Part shown: positions 23,071-34,935 of the stretch, one piece after another
How the letters are laid out: every line of letters begins with the position of its first letter
Numbering within the stretch: position 1 is the stretch's first letter
DNA from: Kuschelorhynchus macadamiae
Lineage: Eukaryota; Arthropoda; Insecta; Coleoptera; Curculionidae
Length of the DNA stretch: 64,000 nucleotides
Reading direction: 5' to 3'
Assembly: GCA_030620095.1 (NCBI GenBank)
Contig: JAUTXW010000205.1
Coordinates: 1,116,001-1,180,000, forward strand
Position numbers and translations under genes: made by a program
The notes under the pieces: generated by a model
Told to the model about the DNA's origin: nothing
What the model saw: only the letters and a program-made list of their open reading frames with translations
Databases searched by the model: none

Positions 23071-24625
23071 CTAACTTTCATTTTTTGTCATCTTTTTAAA
23101 CAGCACTAGGGCAATTTTTTACTATTTAAGTCGCCACTGGATTATGATGAGTTCCACTTCAGTGCAAAAAGGATGACGTTCACTCCATCAATCTTTTCGA
23201 AAACTTATGCCTGCCTACGTCACTGTGTTTTCTAGCAAATAGATTTTACTATTTTATAATTTGTAATCGTCAATGATTGCTGAATACATACGGACAAAAA
23301 TCGTACATTTTCCATAATCTTTGTACATATCTAGTTCACTTTTTTATGATGTAAAAAATGAGTAAATATTCAAATATTATACCACCTAATGTAATTTTAA
23401 AAATTAATTTTTAGCAGAATCTGATTGCCTAATGAGCAAAATATACAATCAGGAAGGACATCAGCAGTATTTCTTTACATGCAAGTAAAATTGGCTTGAT
23501 GTATTCAGCTCGCATTTTTCAGTTATGGTTCAGAAACAATGATTTATGATTAAATCACAGATTTAAAGGTTAGTTATGTAATAAACATAAAACAATTTAA
23601 TTGAATCTCTTCAACATTTATTTCTATGTTTTCAAGTCTCAAATTTTCGACTTAATATCTTTTATAACATGTTACATCTTATGCATTTTAACAGCTTCTT
23701 CTTTTGAAAAGGCAGAAAATGATGTACATCCAAAAGCCCTGATTATAAAAAAAGAGTAACAGTCAAATACATACCTTACCTTAATAATAAATCTAAAAAT
23801 AAATATTTGATTAAATCATTTAGTGCCAATTTATCTGTCTGTATAAATTATTTTGCTCTAGGAATACCAGGAGGACCTAACATCAATAGAATGTGCTTCC
23901 AGGTTACTATAAAAATCGACAATAAGTATTAAGCACAGGTAACTTTTAATTTACCTAAAATTATAAGTCACCCTCTATAAACGATTATAGAAGGTGAGCC
24001 TGCATTAAAGAAATAGAACGCCTTACACCGTCACAGTAATTTTTTTCCACAATTACGAAAATAACGATGTAGATTTGTCTGTTAAGCCTCAGAGCTTTGC
24101 AACAATTCAAAACATTCTCAAAAATTTACACCTGTTATAAAAACAGTTTTTCTTTTGTGGTGAACAGAATATCCTGATGAATGGCCATACAGATGAATGT
24201 AATCTTTGGACAGATAAAGTCACTATGGGCTAAGAAAACTTTATTATTAGACACTATTCTTTTAACCCATGTAAAAACTGCTCCTCATAATTTCACATAC
24301 GTAAGAAAGACAATACAAAATGATATAACACAATTTTGTGGAGTAATTATTCATATTGGTCAGAACCATTTTGAAATCATCAAAACCAGCCTAAGAATCT
24401 TGGTCTTGCTATTAAAAATAACCACAAAATTTTCGTAGAAAGGGAAAATATTAAATTAGTAATATCATTATGTATTTAGCTGCACATTGATATTTGTAAA
24501 GCTTCAATTTAGTCGATAAGAATGTTTGCAAAAGTTTATGCCTGAAAAATAGATGCTGAAATTAAATTACTCAGGGTTAATATATTTCTTATCGATGTAG
24601 CCGTTACTTTATGGAAATTCATTAT
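23071..24625. other. Stretch without a recognised gene
   Basis: AT-rich. The longest frame (24181-24438, 85 codons) matches no family I know and lacks supporting signals, so it is not called a gene. Confidence 0.4.
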
Positions 24626-24827
24626 ACACTAGTATACAAAATAAACACGTTTAGTTTAATTTCCACTTATTTATTTCTGCTTGACAGTTGTTTCGACACA
24701 CTGTGTCTTTGTCAAAAGCTAACTTAAAACTGAGACTAAAATCTGTACGAAATACAAAAAAAATATATATAAAAATCTTAATGGTGTCAATAAAACAATA
24801 TCGGTGTTTACCCACCTCGTCTATTCT

Positions 24828-25805
24828 TTAGGTATAAAGATTTAACAGATTTAACAATAAAATATTTCGTGTTTTCCTCTTGTTAATTTCTAAACTTTCC
24901 AAATGGTTCAATTTGTAGCGTTTATTAGCCCTATGCAAAATTTTATATTCGTTTTTAAATGTATGATTTGCTTCTCTCAAATGTTTAGCGTAATTAGAGT
25001 CTGTTTTTTTTATTATATGAGGATTTGTGTTCTTTTATACGTTTATTGAAAGATCTACCCGTTTGGCCAATGTAAACTTTATCACAGGAACCACATTCTA
25101 ATTCGTATACCCCTGATTTTTTAGATTTATCAGACTTGGATTTATTATTTTTAATATATTTCCCTAATGTATTATTTGTACAGAAGGCAACTTTATAATC
25201 TGCTCTCATGAGATGTTTACTGATTTTAGAGCTAATTTTGCCTGTATATGTTATTGTATTAAATTTGGCTATATCTTTTAAATTATTATTTGGATAGATT
25301 AAATTGATTGCTATTTTATATTGTTTTTATTTACTATTTTGTCGACTATATTAGGACTATAGCCATTGTTAATAGCAATTTGCTTTATATTATTCAATTC
25401 TTTATTATAGTTATCTGATGACATAGGTATACTAATTAAACGATGTACAAAACTGTTGAAAGCTGCCATTTTATGTGCAAAAGGATGATTTGATGTGTTA
25501 TGTATTGTTATATCTGTGTAAGATGGTTCATGATAAATTTGAAAATCGTGTTTATTGTTATTGTTCATAATTATTAAATCCAAAAAATGTATTGTCTTAA
25601 CTTGTTCCACTTCTAACGTAAATTTAATATTTTTATGTAAATTATTAATAAAATCTATTTTTAGATTTTAAGACTTTAAAGTTGTCTCTCTGTTCCTGTG
25701 AAACACGCTAGTATGTCGTCTACATATCTATACCAATAAATGAACTTGTTTCTTAACGGGTGATTATACATTAATTGTTCAATATTATCTAGAAATATTT
25801 CTGCT
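24828..25805 (-). pseudogene. Penelope-like RT C-terminus and GIY-YIG endonuclease, left copy
   Basis: Minus-strand frames (25610-25311, 25209-24994) correspond to the right copy from its residue ~185 onward. They include 'GVYELECGSCDKVYIGQTGR' and 'SFNKRIKEHKSSYNK' of the GIY-YIG domain. Upstream, 25745-25690 still encodes the RT catalytic block as 'YRYVDDILACF' on the minus strand, so the catalytic Asp pair survives here although it is lost in the right copy. Frameshifts at about 25670, 25300 and 25000 break the frame. Confidence 0.75.
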
Positions 25806-25812
25806 GTCTTAT

Positions 25813-27177
25813 GTGACAGCTCCAGCTCACACGATTTGTAATAAATTAATAAACATTATTAGTACATTTTGTAATTTTAAACCAAAATTTAGTATTAAAA
25901 ATAGTTTAGAATTAATTAACAATATAAAAGATGTCACAATCCCAAATAATGCTATATTAATCTCTTTAGATGTACAAAACTTATTTCCTAGTGTCCCCCC
26001 TATTGAAGCTATTAACTTAGTCGATAATTTATTACTCAAAAATAAAGTTAATCATATTATTAAGAATGATATATTGGATTTGTTAACAGTGTGTGTAGAT
26101 CCAAATTACTTTGAATTCAATGGCTCTGTGTATGTAAGTAAAGAAGGTTTAATAATGGGTAATCCTTTGAGTTCTATACTAGCAGAAATATTTCTAGATA
26201 ATATTGAACAATTAATGTATAATCACCCGTTAAAAAACAAGTTCATTTATTGGTATAAATATGTAGTACTATACATACTAGCGTGTTTTACGGGAACAGA
26301 GAGACAACTAAGGTTATTTTTAGATTTTATTAATAATTTACAAAAAAATATTAAATTTACGTTAGAAGTGGAACAAGATAAGACAATAAATTTTTTGGAT
26401 TTAACAATTATGAACAATAACAATAAACACGATTTTCAAATTTATCATAAACCATCTTACACAGATATAACAAAACATAAAACATCAAATTATCCTTTTG
26501 CACATAAAATGGCAGCTTTCAACAGTTTTGTACATCGTTTAATTAGTATACCTATGTCATCAGATAACTATAATAAAGAATTGAATATTATAAAGCAGAT
26601 TGCTATTAACATTGGCTATAGTCCTAATATAGTCGACAAAATAGTAAATAAAAAACAATATAAAAAAGCAATCAATTTAATCTATCCAAATAATAATTTA
26701 AAAGATATAGCCAAATTTAATACAATAACATATACAGGCAAAATTATCTCTAAAATCAGTAAACATCTCATAAGAGCAGATTATAAAGTTGCCTTCTGTA
26801 CAAATAATATATTAGGGAAATATATTAAAAATAATAAATCCAAGTCTGATAAATCTAAAAAATCAGGGGTATACGAATTAGAATGTGGTTCCTGTGATAA
26901 AGTTTACATTGGCCAAAAGGGTAGATCTTTCAATAAACGAATAAAAGAACACAAATCCTCATATAATAAAGAAAAAACAGACTCCACTTACGCTAAACAT
27001 TTGATAGAAGCTAAACATACATTTAAAAACGAATATAAAATTTTGCATAGGACTAATAAAAGCTACAAATTGAACCATTTGGAAAGTTTAGAAATTAACA
27101 AGGGGAAAACCCGAAATATTTTATTGAATGACCAGTTGGACTTAAATGGTTCCCCTCTGTTAAATCTTTATACCTAA
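25813..27177 (+). CDS. Penelope-like reverse transcriptase/GIY-YIG protein, 5'-truncated and catalytically dead
   Basis: A 454-codon open frame. RT motif A is at residues 50-61 ('ISLDVQNLFPSV'), motif B at 112-128 ('GLIMGNPLSSILAEIFL'). Motif C, expected YxDD at about 149-154, reads 'YKYVVL', so the Asp pair is lost by a small local rewrite relative to the left copy. A GIY-YIG endonuclease domain occupies about 351-381 ('GVYELECGSCDKVYIGQKGR'), with a C-terminal extension to 454. Penelope-like elements normally encode 700-800 residues, so roughly the first 300 are missing at the head-to-head junction. Start at 25813 is simply the first ATG after the junction and is not a native start. Confidence 0.8.
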   Translation: MTAPAHTICNKLINIISTFCNFKPKFSIKNSLELINNIKDVTIPNNAILISLDVQNLFPSVPPIEAINLVDNLLLKNKVNHIIKNDILDLLTVCVDPNYFEFNGSVYVSKEGLIMGNPLSSILAEIFLDNIEQLMYNHPLKNKFIYWYKYVVLYILACFTGTERQLRLFLDFINNLQKNIKFTLEVEQDKTINFLDLTIMNNNNKHDFQIYHKPSYTDITKHKTSNYPFAHKMAAFNSFVHRLISIPMSSDNYNKELNIIKQIAINIGYSPNIVDKIVNKKQYKKAINLIYPNNNLKDIAKFNTITYTGKIISKISKHLIRADYKVAFCTNNILGKYIKNNKSKSDKSKKSGVYELECGSCDKVYIGQKGRSFNKRIKEHKSSYNKEKTDSTYAKHLIEAKHTFKNEYKILHRTNKSYKLNHLESLEINKGKTRNILLNDQLDLNGSPLLNLYT

Positions 27178-27378
27178 AGAATAGACGAGGTGGATAAACA
27201 CCGATATTGTTTTATTGACACCATTAAGATTTTTATATATTTTTTTTTGATATTTGGTACAGATTTTAGTGTCAGTTTGAAGTTAGCTTTTGACAAAGAC
27301 ACAGTGTGTCGAAACAGCTGACAAGGGGAAATAAATAAGTGGAAATTAATAAACTAAACGTGTTTATTTTGTATACTA

Positions 27379-27606
27379 GTGTTAATATATTTAATTTCGG
27401 AGTTTAGTAATAGGTTTTCAGAAAAATACAATAATATAGCAGAGTTATGGAAAATTGTTTCTATATATCTCTATAACCGTATGGAAGCTTTATTGGGAGG
27501 AAAAGATAACAAACCCTTTTCTGTAAATAAAACAAGTGCGAGAACCGATAATTTTTTCAAAGCTATCAAAAAGCTTTTACAGCGGAAAGATCGTTTTCAT
27601 CATTGA
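27379..27606 (+). other. Unidentified 75-codon frame beside the Penelope pair
   Basis: Reads through 'FSNRFSEKYNNIAELWKIVS' and 'DNKPFSVNKTSARTDNFFKA' to 'IKKLLQRKDRFHH', stop at 27606. After the stop the same frame gives 'DYYKLICN'. The composition is protein-like (balanced charges, few repeats), so it may be an old exon or an element-coded tail. I do not recognise the family. Confidence 0.3.
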
Positions 27607-28439
27607 GATTATTACAAACTTATTTGCAATCTACGAAGCAGCATTAAGACTAAATGATCTATATACACTAAAAAGAAGAATATGATCATGAATTTAAATA
27701 TGTAAAAATATACAGGGTGTTTCATAAGTACGCTACATAACTTCAGGACTTAATTCCTCAAAATATTTTAATAAAAAAAAGTTTATATAAACGTATTACG
27801 AAAATGCTTAAATTCTGAGATATGCAGGGTGTTAAAGATCATACAAAATTTAATATTATTTCCATTAAAGATCATAAAAAATTTAATATTATTTGCAAAT
27901 TATATAAGTATTGAATAATTAAAGTACATATAAAGTGGTAAAAAATTGGCTCTGCCCCCCTCCCTAAACTAAATCGTATCTTCGTCCGTCCGCTTTTGGA
28001 GTTACATTAATATCCCAAGTAGATTATGGATGACTTTCTTTTTTTAGTCATCAGTTATTTTTGAACATTTTTGCCCTCCCTGGAAATCGTTCTCTTCATT
28101 TAAAGCATGCCAACGGTTTTTTGAAATTGTATTATCATTTTACGACAACAATGTACGAGGAAAAAGCTCTCCTAATTTGTTTACCAAATACCTAATACTC
28201 AAGAAATAGCCGGATAATACAAAAAAGAAATGCGACACTAAATCAAAGCATATCTTCAAAAAGGCCACCTTCTGATAAAACACACGATTGCAATAGTCTA
28301 ATCATTGATTGTTTCACACGTTCAAAAATTCCTTCACTATTGCGTATCGCATTGCAACTTTCAATAATTCTATTTTTTTAAGTCTTTTTTATCTAATACA
28401 GTCGTCTAGTATACAAGAAAGGAAAAATGTTGTCGAGAT

Positions 28440-28770
28440 ACTGACAACAACTACCTAAAATGAGCTGGGGCGCCGTCTTGCATGAACCACATATTATTGT
28501 AAAGGTATGTCTTCTAAAAGAACATCAAGTTCTTTTAGCTAGAAACTGCCTATAGGAATTTACATTCAATCGGGGTGGTAAAAAGTATGGTCGAATAAGA
28601 TAGCCGCCAATGACCATATGTTTAGCGAAAATTGTTGCCGAAAACGATCTTCTACTATTACATGGGGATTTTCGACAGCCCAAAAATGTTAGTTATGAAA
28701 ATTAGTAATGGCTTCTTTTGGAAAAGGGGTCTTACTTATAAATATAAATTTCGGTAAAAAATTGGGGTTA
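28440..28770 (-). pseudogene. Mariner-type transposase fragment
   Basis: Minus-strand translation in several frames: 'ENPHV' followed by 'VEDRF' (about 28655-28635), then 'LYNNMWFMQDGAPAHF' at about 28466-28515, the second catalytic Asp block typical of mariner-like transposases. The downstream third catalytic region is not recognisable. Confidence 0.6.
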
Positions 28771-29029
28771 CTATATGCAGCAACCACCTAAAATTTAACC
28801 TTGGGTAAAAATCACAAGGAAGCAGAGCTTGTACAAGTTGTGTATAGTATAGATAAAGCTACACTGATGTCTTTTTGATACTAGTTGAAGGATGATCTTC
28901 TATCTCTCGAAGTATAACCTCCTCTAACGCAGGCGTGGTTACTATTCCAGGTCTGACAGGAAGTTCCGTACGGTCTTAAAAATTCCAGTCTCACTTAATC
29001 TTGCATGTAGATGTCTAACACCCCTATTC

Positions 29030-29420
29030 ACTAAAAAGGTTTACATTTAGACCAGGTCTAACTTGACAGGCATAGGTTTAAGATGACATTTTTAACAGTT
29101 GATGAAATAGTTTTTCTAAATGTCACTGTACAAAATGACAGTTATGTATTGTAACATTTAAAAAAATTATGTGTTCAATGTCAATTGACCTCAAGTTGCC
29201 GGGGTCTAAATTTAGTTCGCTTATATCCTCATTTTGTAAATGACATTTAGAAAAAGATTTTGACATATTGCAAGTTGGACCGGGTCTAAATGTAATAAAT
29301 AATTTCTGTAAATGCCACAATTACAAATTGACAGTGACAAATGCAAAACATAACTCGCGAACTATCAGTTTTAATGATCATGGTGATTAGATCTGGTCTA
29401 ACTCTTAAACCTGTTTAAGC
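29030..29420. repeat. Repeats of TTTAGACC-GGTCTAA type
   Basis: The palindromic motif TTTAGACCNGGTCTAA or its halves recur at about 29051, 29205, 29275 and 29391. This suggests a small non-autonomous element or internal repeats. No coding potential. Confidence 0.35.
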
Positions 29421-29770
29421 CAGCCGGTGGGTTTAGACCGAGTTCGTCTAGCTTGATCATGTACGATTGTTCAAGTCTGCAGCCAATATTAGTGTTTAAA
29501 AATCCAACAGGGAAGAATTTAAAATGAATTTCACTATGCACGTTGCCATTCACGCCGGTAACCAGACTGGAGGGAACCGGATGTTCCCGTAGAAGTTTGG
29601 GGGTAAATTCACACTCCCCTCCTTCACATACCCTCTCAGGTGAAGGGGATGGCCGAGGTTCGGACTCCTCTATAAACTGTAGGGCTCGACTGGCTGACAT
29701 TCCCCAGACGTAAAATTCCTTTCTTCATCCTCGAAGGGTGATTCTGGTCTCCTTTCCGCGCACCCTTCCA
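29398..29770 (-). other. Unidentified GC-richer coding-like frames
   Basis: Two overlapping minus-strand frames stand out from the AT-rich surroundings. One runs 29770-29667, starting 'MEGCAERRPESPFEDEERNF'. The other runs 29700-29398 (100 codons), with 'ESEPRPSPSPERVCEGGECE'. They could be one broken gene (frameshift near 29690) or part of a mobile element. No domain recognised. Confidence 0.3.
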
Positions 29771-29799
29771 TATCACCTATATGTTGCGTCTAAACAAAA

Positions 29800-30460
29800 A
29801 GTGTAGCGCCAAATAGCCATTAGATGCTGATGCGCTTCTCTTAAATTCTCTCTCTCATGGCACTACCCTGTTTGGATTATATAAATGAAATGCATTTTCA
29901 GCGTTAGTAAAAATATTCAGTTTTGACTTGTTATTGACAAAACAGGTAAATTAGACATCAACACTTACCTTTACATAATATTAATTAACTTTACAATAAA
30001 CATTGATTTTTTTGTAGATTTTTTCAAGATCGTAGTATATTTAAAAACAAGATGCGTATTAAGAAAACAAAACTACCAGTGATCCGGTGAATAGTACAAT
30101 AGAAAATGTCACATTGACAGCTGTCAATATGGTGGTTTTGTTTTTCCAATATGCGTCTTGGGTTTGAATACATTACAGTTCAGTATTAAGTAAAAAATCC
30201 AAAGAGCTTTTTCGTAGCACGTTGGTGGGAGAGGTGTGAAATTATAACAAAATGTTTAAACATTGATATTCTACTTTAAATGAAGAAAACGCACAGTAAC
30301 TTACTTCTAACTGCGCCTCTAGTGGCAGAAAAAAAAGAAATTTACACTAAACATGGATATTTTTACAAACGTACATCAACTGCAAATTTTTTAAAATCCA
30401 GCTTTAACCGTTCAATACTTAATTGAAATAATATTAAATTATTTAACATTTTCAGACCCT
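29800..30460. other. Interior of the relic without recognised genes
   Basis: AT-rich, with no significant frame. It includes a short TC-rich patch near 29840-29860. Confidence 0.3.
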
Positions 30461-30740
30461 GTTGACTCAGAAGTTTCTGCACATACGATTATATGAACTT
30501 TTTGTATTAAAATACTTTGAGGAATTGAGCCCTGGAGTTACGTATTAAATTATTACACACCATGTATAGAATGTCTCATTTAAAATAATGAAGTTGATAG
30601 TGGCCCAAGGATAACACCTCATCCTGTATATATAAAAATATTATAAAATAATAAATTATAATTATATTAAAATAAACTTTTGTAGTTAACTACGTTTTAT
30701 AGTTCCTAAATAAGGAGGTACGGTAAGGGCACCCTGCACA

Positions 30741-32654
30741 GGGTTTTCCCGTATATATTTCCACCTACCTAGTGAGTTTATTTGAATAGATATGGAAATG
30801 TCGTAAATACAAAAGTCGTTGGGTTTTTTATGAAGATTTAGAATATTATATCATTAGTGCGAAAATGTTATGAAATGTCAAATTTTGACAGGTTGTCAAT
30901 TTTTTTAAATAAAACACCCTGTATATTAAATCATATTCTTGAAGATCTTTTTTTTCTAATTTCAAATATATATACTTTTAATATATTCTGTCAATTAGTT
31001 TTGGATATATAAGCGTTTAAACATTAAAGAAATGATAAGGTAATTTGCGCTAAAACATAGTGAGCCTCCATAAAAAATCAATAATATAAAGTAGGTAAAT
31101 AATAATATTAGCTTAAAGAACTATGTTTTGGTTCTCTATATAGCCTCCTTGGTTTATAATGCATTTCTGAATATTTGTCCTAAATTTTCTGTGTATTGAT
31201 GCGTAGATAAAATGAGGTGATTGGGTGTTTAAATCGTCGATTGTTTGGACTATATTTTGCTCTAACGCTTGGATGGTTCTTGGCCTATTGTAGTATATCT
31301 TGTTTTTCAGATAATCCCACAAAAATATGTCCAATGGAGAGATCGGAACTGTTTGCTGGCCATCTTAATGGTCCATGTCTTCCAATCCAAAATGGATACC
31401 TGTCATTTAAAAAATTGGTGACCGGCTGGACATTATGAAGAGGTGCACCATCTTGTTGCCATATCAAATTAAGATATGAATTAATCGGTAGTTGTTCTAA
31501 ATGCCCCTCGATTTCGTTTCTCATTTAAAAATATAGGTCCAATAACATAATTATAAGGTTATGGTTAAGTCAAGAAGGCCACGCCAAACACGTAGGGATC
31601 TTTTTCCCTGAATTTTGACCACCTGAAGAGCTCGCGGGTTTTCTTTTGACCAAAAAGGCTTATTTTTCCTGTTAAACATGTCTCCAGTGGTAAATGTTGC
31701 CTCGTCAGTGAAAATTATGTTTGACAGATTTAGTTGGTTCATCATAACACGTCTTTCTGTTTCTTGGCAGAAGTGTAAACGGTCTCTTTTATTTTGATCG
31801 GTTAATCTTTGTAAATCTTGAGTAGATAAAAACTTATATGGCTTATATTTATAATATTTTAGAACTGAGTGGATTTTATGCCATGATTTGTTAAAAAAAA
31901 GTGGCTGCATCGGGAATTGAGCGCTCAGGATTTTCTAAAACAAGAATAAATACGATAAATAAATTATTTTAATACAAAAGTTTCAAAATTACCTTCAAAA
32001 TATAATAAAATATTTAAATCTTCTTCAGCGTTTCTTTCCACTATTCTAACTTTTCGCTTAAGTGTTTTTCTTTCATTCAACTGTTTAGCGATGTTTAATA
32101 TTGTCCTACAAGTCGGTGTTGGTCTATCTGGAAACCGTCTATGATATTCGTTACGAGCTATCGATGCATTTTTACCATGTAAATAAAATAATTCTATCAT
32201 GTCAAGTTTCTCTTCTTCCGAATAACTCATCGTCCAACGTATTAGATATTGAAAATGCTCTTAAATAATTATTTCTGACCGGTAAACGTCAAAAAGGCGT
32301 CGTTCATTGCAATTTTCTTGACCATGGCTCACTATGTTTTAGCGCAAATTACCTTACCATTTCTTTAATGTTTAAACGCTTATATATCCAAAACTAATTG
32401 ACAGAATATATTAAAAGTATATATATTTGAAATTAGAAAAGAAAGGTCTTCAAGAATATGATTTAATATACAGAGTGTTTCATTTAAAAAAACTGACAAC
32501 CTGTGAAAATTTGACTTTTCCAATAACATTTTCGCACTTATGATATAATATTCTAAATCTTCATAAAAAAACCCAACAACTTTTGTATTTACGACATTTC
32601 CGTATCTATTCAAATAAACTCTCTAGGTGGGTGGAAAAATATACGGGAAAACCC
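30741..32654 (-). mobile_element. Mariner-type element with ~325-bp inverted ends
   Basis: The left arm (30741-31064, starting GGGTTTTCCCGTATATATTT) is the inverse of the right arm (32327-32654). TA-rich flanks obscure the exact TA duplication. A minus-strand transposase in four frame pieces fills 31113-32230. The arms remain highly similar, which suggests moderate age. Confidence 0.85.
31113..32230 (-). pseudogene. Mariner-type (DD40-41D) transposase, frameshifted
   Basis: Read from 32230 downward: an N-terminal HTH part ('MSYSEEEKLDMIELFYLHGK', 'IARNEYHRRFPDRPTPT'), a linker and second HTH, then 'SNIIFTDEATFTTGDMFNRK' (first D) in the 31910-31551 frame, 'NLIWQQDGAPLHNVQPV' (second D) in 31524-31285, and 'DIFLWDYLKNKIYYNRP' in 31334-31113 with the third D in 'LDIFLW'. 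About 40 residues separate the second and third Asp after correcting the shift near 31330. All three acids are present, but the frame changes three times, so it is inactive. The spacing is near the rosa-like class. Confidence 0.8.
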
Positions 32655-33685
32655 TATATATTGCAGATTTAATGGTTAAAATCCTATTATTGTAATTAAT
32701 ATATTATAATAATATATATTCAAGCAGTTTTTTCATATGCCGGATACGAAGCTGTTGGGAACCCCTATTTTTATTTTAAAGTAAAGTGAAGGAATATCTG
32801 TTAAGATTTGTCTATACGATTATTTATCAACGTTTATGGAAGCAGGTTAGAAAGTACGATTCGGTAGGGTTATCACACAATAATGTACAATGTCTATTAC
32901 TTTTTTACAACATGAGATGTAAACTGCATTATAATCATTATTTACATTGTTTTTACAAACGAATTCACATTTATTCTAATTAGTATAGGAAAGATACAGG
33001 TTACTAGTACTATTAAAAAACAAGATATCTGAACTTTTATTTAAACAATATTAGTACATTTTGTAGAACGATGGGTTCCTCTCTAAATAATTACATAGTA
33101 GTCAATACAAAAACAAATTATGTTCGTAGCATATTTTATTATGTGTTCCAATTTATTTGCAATGTTTTGCCATAAATTATATCTAAAGCGTGGTACATTA
33201 AGTTTGGTTGGTTTGGTGAACTTTTATTTATAATTTCACGGAAAGTTGTATTCTTTACAAAAGTTGGTGCATGACCTGGAACTTAATTTCTATTTATCAT
33301 ATTTTAAGAGTGGCGTCCCGATCAGCAACAAATTACGAAAAAACATTCCTTGATAAAGAGGTTCAAATAAAGTTTATATGAAAAAATTCCTTACTCTTTT
33401 TTGGTTTTGCTCAGATACTCAGTTTGGTTAACGTATGAATAATTTGATTATTTTCTTCAGTTTTCCAGTCTAACTGAAGTGGAATCTTTTGAATAATATC
33501 AGTTTTAGGGATCCTATTTTAACTATTTATTATAATGGTACCGAAAAGCTAAGAATTTTTGTACTAAAAAGTTAATCTGTATCGAAAAAATAAAAAGATT
33601 TGGGGCTGAACGTCGATCAATGCATTTTTTTAAAAGACTTTATTAGCGTTATGTACTTAAACGAAAATGTTTAAAATGACTGAGT
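32655..33685. other. Stretch without a recognised gene
   Basis: AT-rich. Position 33255-33285 shares 'ttacaaaagttggtgcat' with the mariner end at 2660, so a degraded end of that family may lie here. No frame supported. Confidence 0.35.
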
Positions 33686-34395
33686 TGTAATTACTTCCCT
33701 CGTAAAAGGTAAAAACCTACCCTAGATGACGAAAAACATGTTTTCTCAATTCCGTTGGTCTGTCTGTATCTGTCTGTCTGTTCGCGGCGCCGGCGTAGCA
33801 AAAAAACTACTTATCCGATTGACTTAAATCGTCAAAAATTAAGGGTCATATTTTGGTAAAAATCCAATATGGCAAAACAAAATGGCGGTTTAGAGAAATG
33901 TTAAAAAAATATTATTAAAAAACTACTCATCCAATTTATTTCAAATTTTGCAAAAACATCAAGTATTATGTTGGAATCAACTGGTACAATTTGGTACGAA
34001 TCCAAGATGGCGGAACAAAATAGCGTCCTAATAAAATATTTAAAAATTCAACCTGAAAAACTGCTAAATGGTTTGATTTCAAATTGTGTGCCAAACTAAC
34101 TGGGGTCTAGGGATCAACTAGTAAAATAGTGGTACTAATTCAAATAAAATATTTCTAATATTAAAGAAATCGCCCTCTCCGGTTTTACACACGTCGCTAA
34201 CGCCAAAAAATACGTTTTATCAACTCCGTCGGCCCGTCTGTTGGTCTGCCTGTCAGTTCGCGGCATAGCTTAAAGACTACTTACCCGATTGACTTTAAAT
34301 TTTGGTAAAAAATTAAGGGTCTAATGGGGATGGCCTGGTAATATTTTGGTAAAAACGTAATATGGCGGAACAATTTTAAAAAATTTTTGTTAGAG
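33686..34395 (-). repeat. Dispersed CCGCCATTTTGTT-family repeat, array 3 (reverse)
   Basis: Opens with the inverse of the module end (TTACTTCCCTCGTAAAAGG) at 33692. The inverse GACA tract (GTCTGTCTGTATCTGTCTGT) follows at about 33760, and the inverted cores 'aaaatggcggttta', 'ggcggaacaa' and 'gatggcggaacaaaatagcg' at 33880-34030 and 34370. Confidence 0.7.
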
Positions 34396-34453
34396 TGGTG
34401 TATTATGTGGGGTTAAGATCCAGTAAAAAAAAATAAGTTTTGTTTGTTGTAAT

Positions 34454-34493
34454 TGTCAACGTTTCGCAACCTATTTGTCGCATTCTCAGGACA
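34454..34493 (-). ncRNA. Hammerhead-ribozyme-like motif, unit 1
   Basis: Minus strand: TGTC, CTGAGAA (consensus CTGANGA with one change), a stem TGCGAC-AAATAG-GTTGC, GAAAC, GTT, GACA. TGTC and GACA can pair as stem I, and the ACGT around GAAACGTT is self-complementary as in minimal type-I hammerheads. Activity is not established. Confidence 0.4.
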
Positions 34494-34895
34494 CCTATAT
34501 AGGTCCTATATCCTGCATGAAACCTATATTAAGTATTAGTCTTTACCTACTCCGTTGGTCCGCATATATTGCCTAAGTAATGGTTTCTATATGGTTTTCA
34601 TTATCAATGCTCTTGTTGTTATCTTACACTAGTGTATTATTTGGGGTTAGGATCCAGTAAAAAGAACTAAAATCTATTTTTAAATAATCGACGTTTTGCA
34701 ACTTTGTTATGCAAGATAAATATATAGATTCTATCTCCCGCATGAACCCCATATTATCAGTATTTACCTACTCCACTGGTCGGCAGATGTTTCACAGTTA
34801 TTAAGTTTTTATGGTTATCGTTAACGTCCTCTTGTTGTTATGTGGTGTATTATTTGGGGTTGGCATCTGGTAAAGAACCAAAGACCTTTTTAAAT

Positions 34896-34935
34896 TGTCG
34901 ACGTGTCGCAACTTTATTGTTGCATCTTCAGGACA
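34896..34935 (-). ncRNA. Hammerhead-ribozyme-like motif, unit 3
   Basis: Minus strand: TGTC, CTGAAGA (fits CTGANGA), stem TGCAAC-AATAAA-GTTGC with a perfect five-pair core, then GACAC (GAAAC with one change), GTC, GACA. Stem I pairing TGTC/GACA is intact. Confidence 0.45.

Larger units (their letters stand above)
24626..27382. mobile_element. Penelope-like element, two truncated copies head to head
   Basis: The left copy (minus, 24626-25805) and the right copy (plus, 25806-27382) are inverted. Both ends read cactagtatacaaaataaacacg on the outside, and all of 24626-25805 mirrors 26180-27382. The copies meet at about 25806-25812 and both lack their 5' parts. Each encodes reverse transcriptase and GIY-YIG sequence. 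GTTAATATATTT occurs near both outer flanks (24576 and 27382) and may be a displaced target duplication. Confidence 0.85.
27713..30564 (-). mobile_element. Mariner-type relic with ~120-bp inverted ends
   Basis: The left end CAGGGTGTTTCATAAGTACG matches the inverse of the right end near 30460-30564 (shared 'CAATTCCTCAAAGTATTTTAAT' on one arm, with small differences on the other). TA flanks at 27711-27712 and 30565-30566. It contains a decayed minus-strand transposase around 28440-28770 and younger material at 29030-29800. Confidence 0.65.

Noticed and set aside
24181..24438. 85-codon frame
   Set aside because: No family, codon or splice support; length is within chance for this composition.
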